Below, in pieces: positions 62,314 through 64,000 of a stretch of DNA of 64,000 nucleotides. The translations under genes and the position numbers were made by a program. The DNA is from Neocallimastix lanati (nom. inval.) (Eukaryota; Neocallimastigomycota; Neocallimastigomycetes; Neocallimastigales; Neocallimastigaceae). How positions within the stretch are numbered: the first letter of the stretch is position 1; each line of letters begins with the position of its first letter. The notes beneath the pieces are model-generated. The model searched no databases and had not been told where the DNA came from. It worked only from the letters and a program-made list of their open reading frames with translations. The stretch covers positions 470,001 through 534,000 of the forward strand of contig JACVTC010000124.1 of assembly GCA_016946835.1 (NCBI GenBank), given 5' to 3'.

Positions 62314-62683
62314 TGTAACGAATTTTGTTAATCACCAGGTTGGTGCATTAACTTAAATAAACAAATAAATGTAAAATATTGAAAAACACTTTAAATATTA
62401 AAATATTATTTAACAAATCATTTATTTTATCAAGATATTTATTTATTTATTTATTTAATGTTTAATGTTAATGAAACCTCGAAATTATTAAACTAATTTT
62501 AAACTACATGTTTTTATATCAAAATAAAATCAAACCTAATAATTTGATTGGTAAAATAATTTATAATAAAATTTAACAAAATAATATTTTCAATAAACAA
62601 AAAGTGTAATAGATGGAGTCGAACCAGTGACATCTTGTACTGAGCTCCAACTATTAACCACTAGACTAATAGGTTTCATTACA
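62314..62683 (-). repeat. LTR (right copy) of the TRIM-like element
   Basis: Same length and, by eye, the same sequence as the left copy. Adjoins the GATAT duplication at 62684-62688. Confidence 0.92.
62599..62683 (-). ncRNA. tRNA-like Pol III unit at the edge of the right LTR
   Basis: Same sequence as the unit in the left LTR: A box, B box, matching acceptor-like ends and T5 terminator, with its 5' end at the LTR boundary. Confidence 0.65.
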
Positions 62684-63792
62684 GATATATATGCCCTGAA
62701 TATAAAACAATTAAAACCCAAATAACAAGATATAAAAACAAACAATTATTTCCTTATGTAAAAACATTTGATGAAGTTCCTAATGTATCTTAATATTATA
62801 AAACAATAAGAGGTGAATACTTTATGATATTCAAAAATTCTAATATAATAATTTTTCAATCACCATTCCAAGCAAAATTATTTATGGAGAATAAACATAT
62901 ATTTGCTGATGGTACATTTTTAATAGCTCCAACTAATAGTTATCAAGTATTCATTACCAGAACTTATGTTACAGAATTAAATTATTTTTACACTACTTCC
63001 ATGTCAATATTAAAAAACAAAGAACAAATAACTTACGAAATATTATTTAATGAAATAAAAAAAAATATAATTAAATATAATGCAAATATTAATTTCTCAG
63101 AAAAAATTTTTCATTGTGATTTTGAAAAAGGAATATCTAATGCAGTGGAAAATATTTTTCCCAATATAAATATTAAATATTGTTTTTGGCATTATAAAAG
63201 ATTATTAATGACGAAAAAAAATAAATTATGTTACAAGGAAGTGGAAGATCATAATATTTTAAATACTTATTATAAAGCCATTTCTAATTTATGTTTTATT
63301 AATATTGAATACATACCTGATATTTTTAATAAAATTAAAAATACATGCGAGAGATATGAATCTACCTGTTCCCAATTTTTGAATTTTTTAGATTATTTTG
63401 AGAAAACATTTCTAAATATCTATAATATAAAATATTGGAATTATTACAACAATATAGACCACATAACAAATAATGCTTCAGAATCTTATAACAGTTATTT
63501 AAAAAATTTATTTGTAAAAAAACCTTCATTTTATAAATTAATATATACAATACAATTTGAAGAATCTATATCTTACTATGATTACCAAATGAGAATTAAA
63601 GGAATTTGGAGAAAAAAGAGCAGAATATCAGAAAGGGTTGATGAAATTAATATTTTAGTGGAATATTATAAAAATATGGAAGCCGAATTAAAAAATATTG
63701 GATGTAGTAAAAATGATATCATCGAAAATTGGTTTAATTGTTTAATTAGATTGAATAATGAAATCGTTAATTTTAATAAATCCAAATAAAAG

Positions 63793-64000
63793 TAATTATT
63801 AAAATCCTTTCAAAATCATAATTACAATTAATTGATAATTAGATTTTTTTATTTAATAAGATATTGAAATTTATTTAATATTTATTGATAGGGTTAGCTT
63901 AAAAAATTTTTAAAAAAAATTTTTTTATAAATTTATTTTAAATATTTTTTACTATTAATTAATATTATTAAATAAAATATATTAAAAGATATCTTTATTA
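63793..64000. other. Right flank of the MULE transposase
   Basis: AT-rich, with no gene. The word GGGTTAGCTT near 63890 stands out, but no matching inverted copy was seen on the left side, so the transposon end is not located. Confidence 0.5.

Larger units (their letters stand above)
61355..62683 (-). mobile_element. Small non-autonomous LTR element (TRIM-like) with tRNA-like units in its LTRs
   Basis: Two 370-bp direct repeats (61355-61724 and 62314-62683) look identical by eye. They start TGTAACG, end CATTACA, and are flanked by GATAT on both sides (61350-61354, 62684-62688). The interior is only 589 bp, much richer in G+C than its surroundings, and encodes no capsid or polymerase that I can see; it must borrow these functions. 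It contains three imperfect units around TAACCAG...CTGGGAGAAATTACA. Purine-rich tracts abut the LTRs inside on both strands (AGGGAGG on plus, GGAGGAGAG on minus), so orientation is uncertain; minus is preferred because the tRNA-like unit reads that way. It looks whole as a miniature element, and the identical LTRs mean a recent insertion. Confidence 0.85.
61007..63789 (+). mobile_element. Mutator-like (MULE) DNA transposon: transposase gene split by an LTR element
   Basis: The 5' part (61007-61354) encodes a FLYWCH-like zinc-binding domain: KFKYNFSKL, IYRCTEYKTLNKCKSF, then SSHNHPGNE. The rest (62689-63789) encodes the MULE catalytic core. The first Asp is in FADGTF (62905-62922), the second in FHCDFEKG with CFWH after it, and the Glu in NNASESYN. 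This is the D-D-E layout of MULE transposases. The two parts are separated by the LTR element 61355-62683; the reading frame would run straight on across its GATAT target site. One further in-frame TAA lies at 62791-62793, so the copy was probably dead or has a start at 62824. No SWIM zinc finger follows the core, and neither end of the transposon could be fixed. Confidence 0.85.

Overview
The window looks like nuclear DNA of a flagellated fungus, most likely an anaerobic gut fungus (Neocallimastigomycota). Base composition is very AT-rich, with A/T homopolymers, trinucleotide runs and minisatellites filling introns and intergenic DNA. Coding regions are islands of normal protein sequence with GT-AG introns. 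The gene set fits: a SAM/Ras-binding MAPKKK, an ankyrin-DIL protein and a NUM1/Mcp5-type cortical anchor are fungal families. A PIH1D2-like axonemal-dynein assembly factor points to a lineage that still makes zoospores. A beta-helix/EGF/7TM receptor also fits gut fungi. I rebuilt the exons by eye; in all seven multi-exon genes every junction I propose is GT-AG and keeps the reading frame.

Layout, left to right. 1-4131 (-): N-terminal 13 exons of a STE11-like MAPKKK whose kinase domain lies beyond the left edge. 4132-10897: gene-poor repeats, including a 12-copy minisatellite. 10898-14423 (-): ankyrin-DIL protein. 14424-19049: gene-poor. 19050-22648 (-): PIH1D2-like protein with a very large acidic insert. 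25120-28634 (+): site-2 protease (S2P). 30750-36088 (+): full-length ABCB/MDR-type transporter. 39367-49712 (+): 3109-residue NUM1/Mcp5-like cortical protein with about 15 internal GKTLADELN repeats and a C-terminal PH domain. 50501-55987 (-): 1330-residue receptor with beta-helix ectodomain, EGF-like module and class C-like 7TM domain.

The right end (57-64 kb) is a transposon graveyard. It holds a broken copia-like element (57197-59788), a short GC-rich structured insert between 13-bp direct repeats (59851-60046), and a Mutator-like (MULE) transposase gene (61007-63789). A small LTR element (61355-62683) interrupts the MULE; its 370-bp LTRs look identical and it is flanked by GATAT duplications. 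Each LTR ends in a tRNA-like unit with A box, B box and T5 terminator on the minus strand. It resembles a TRIM, and I consider it the most unusual object in the window.

The host genes do not form an obvious pathway. They cover signalling (MAPKKK, 7TM receptor), membrane-anchored regulation (S2P), export (ABC), cytoskeleton and cortex (NUM1-like, DIL) and flagellar assembly (PIH1D2-like). All functions rest on family motifs read by eye, without database searches.
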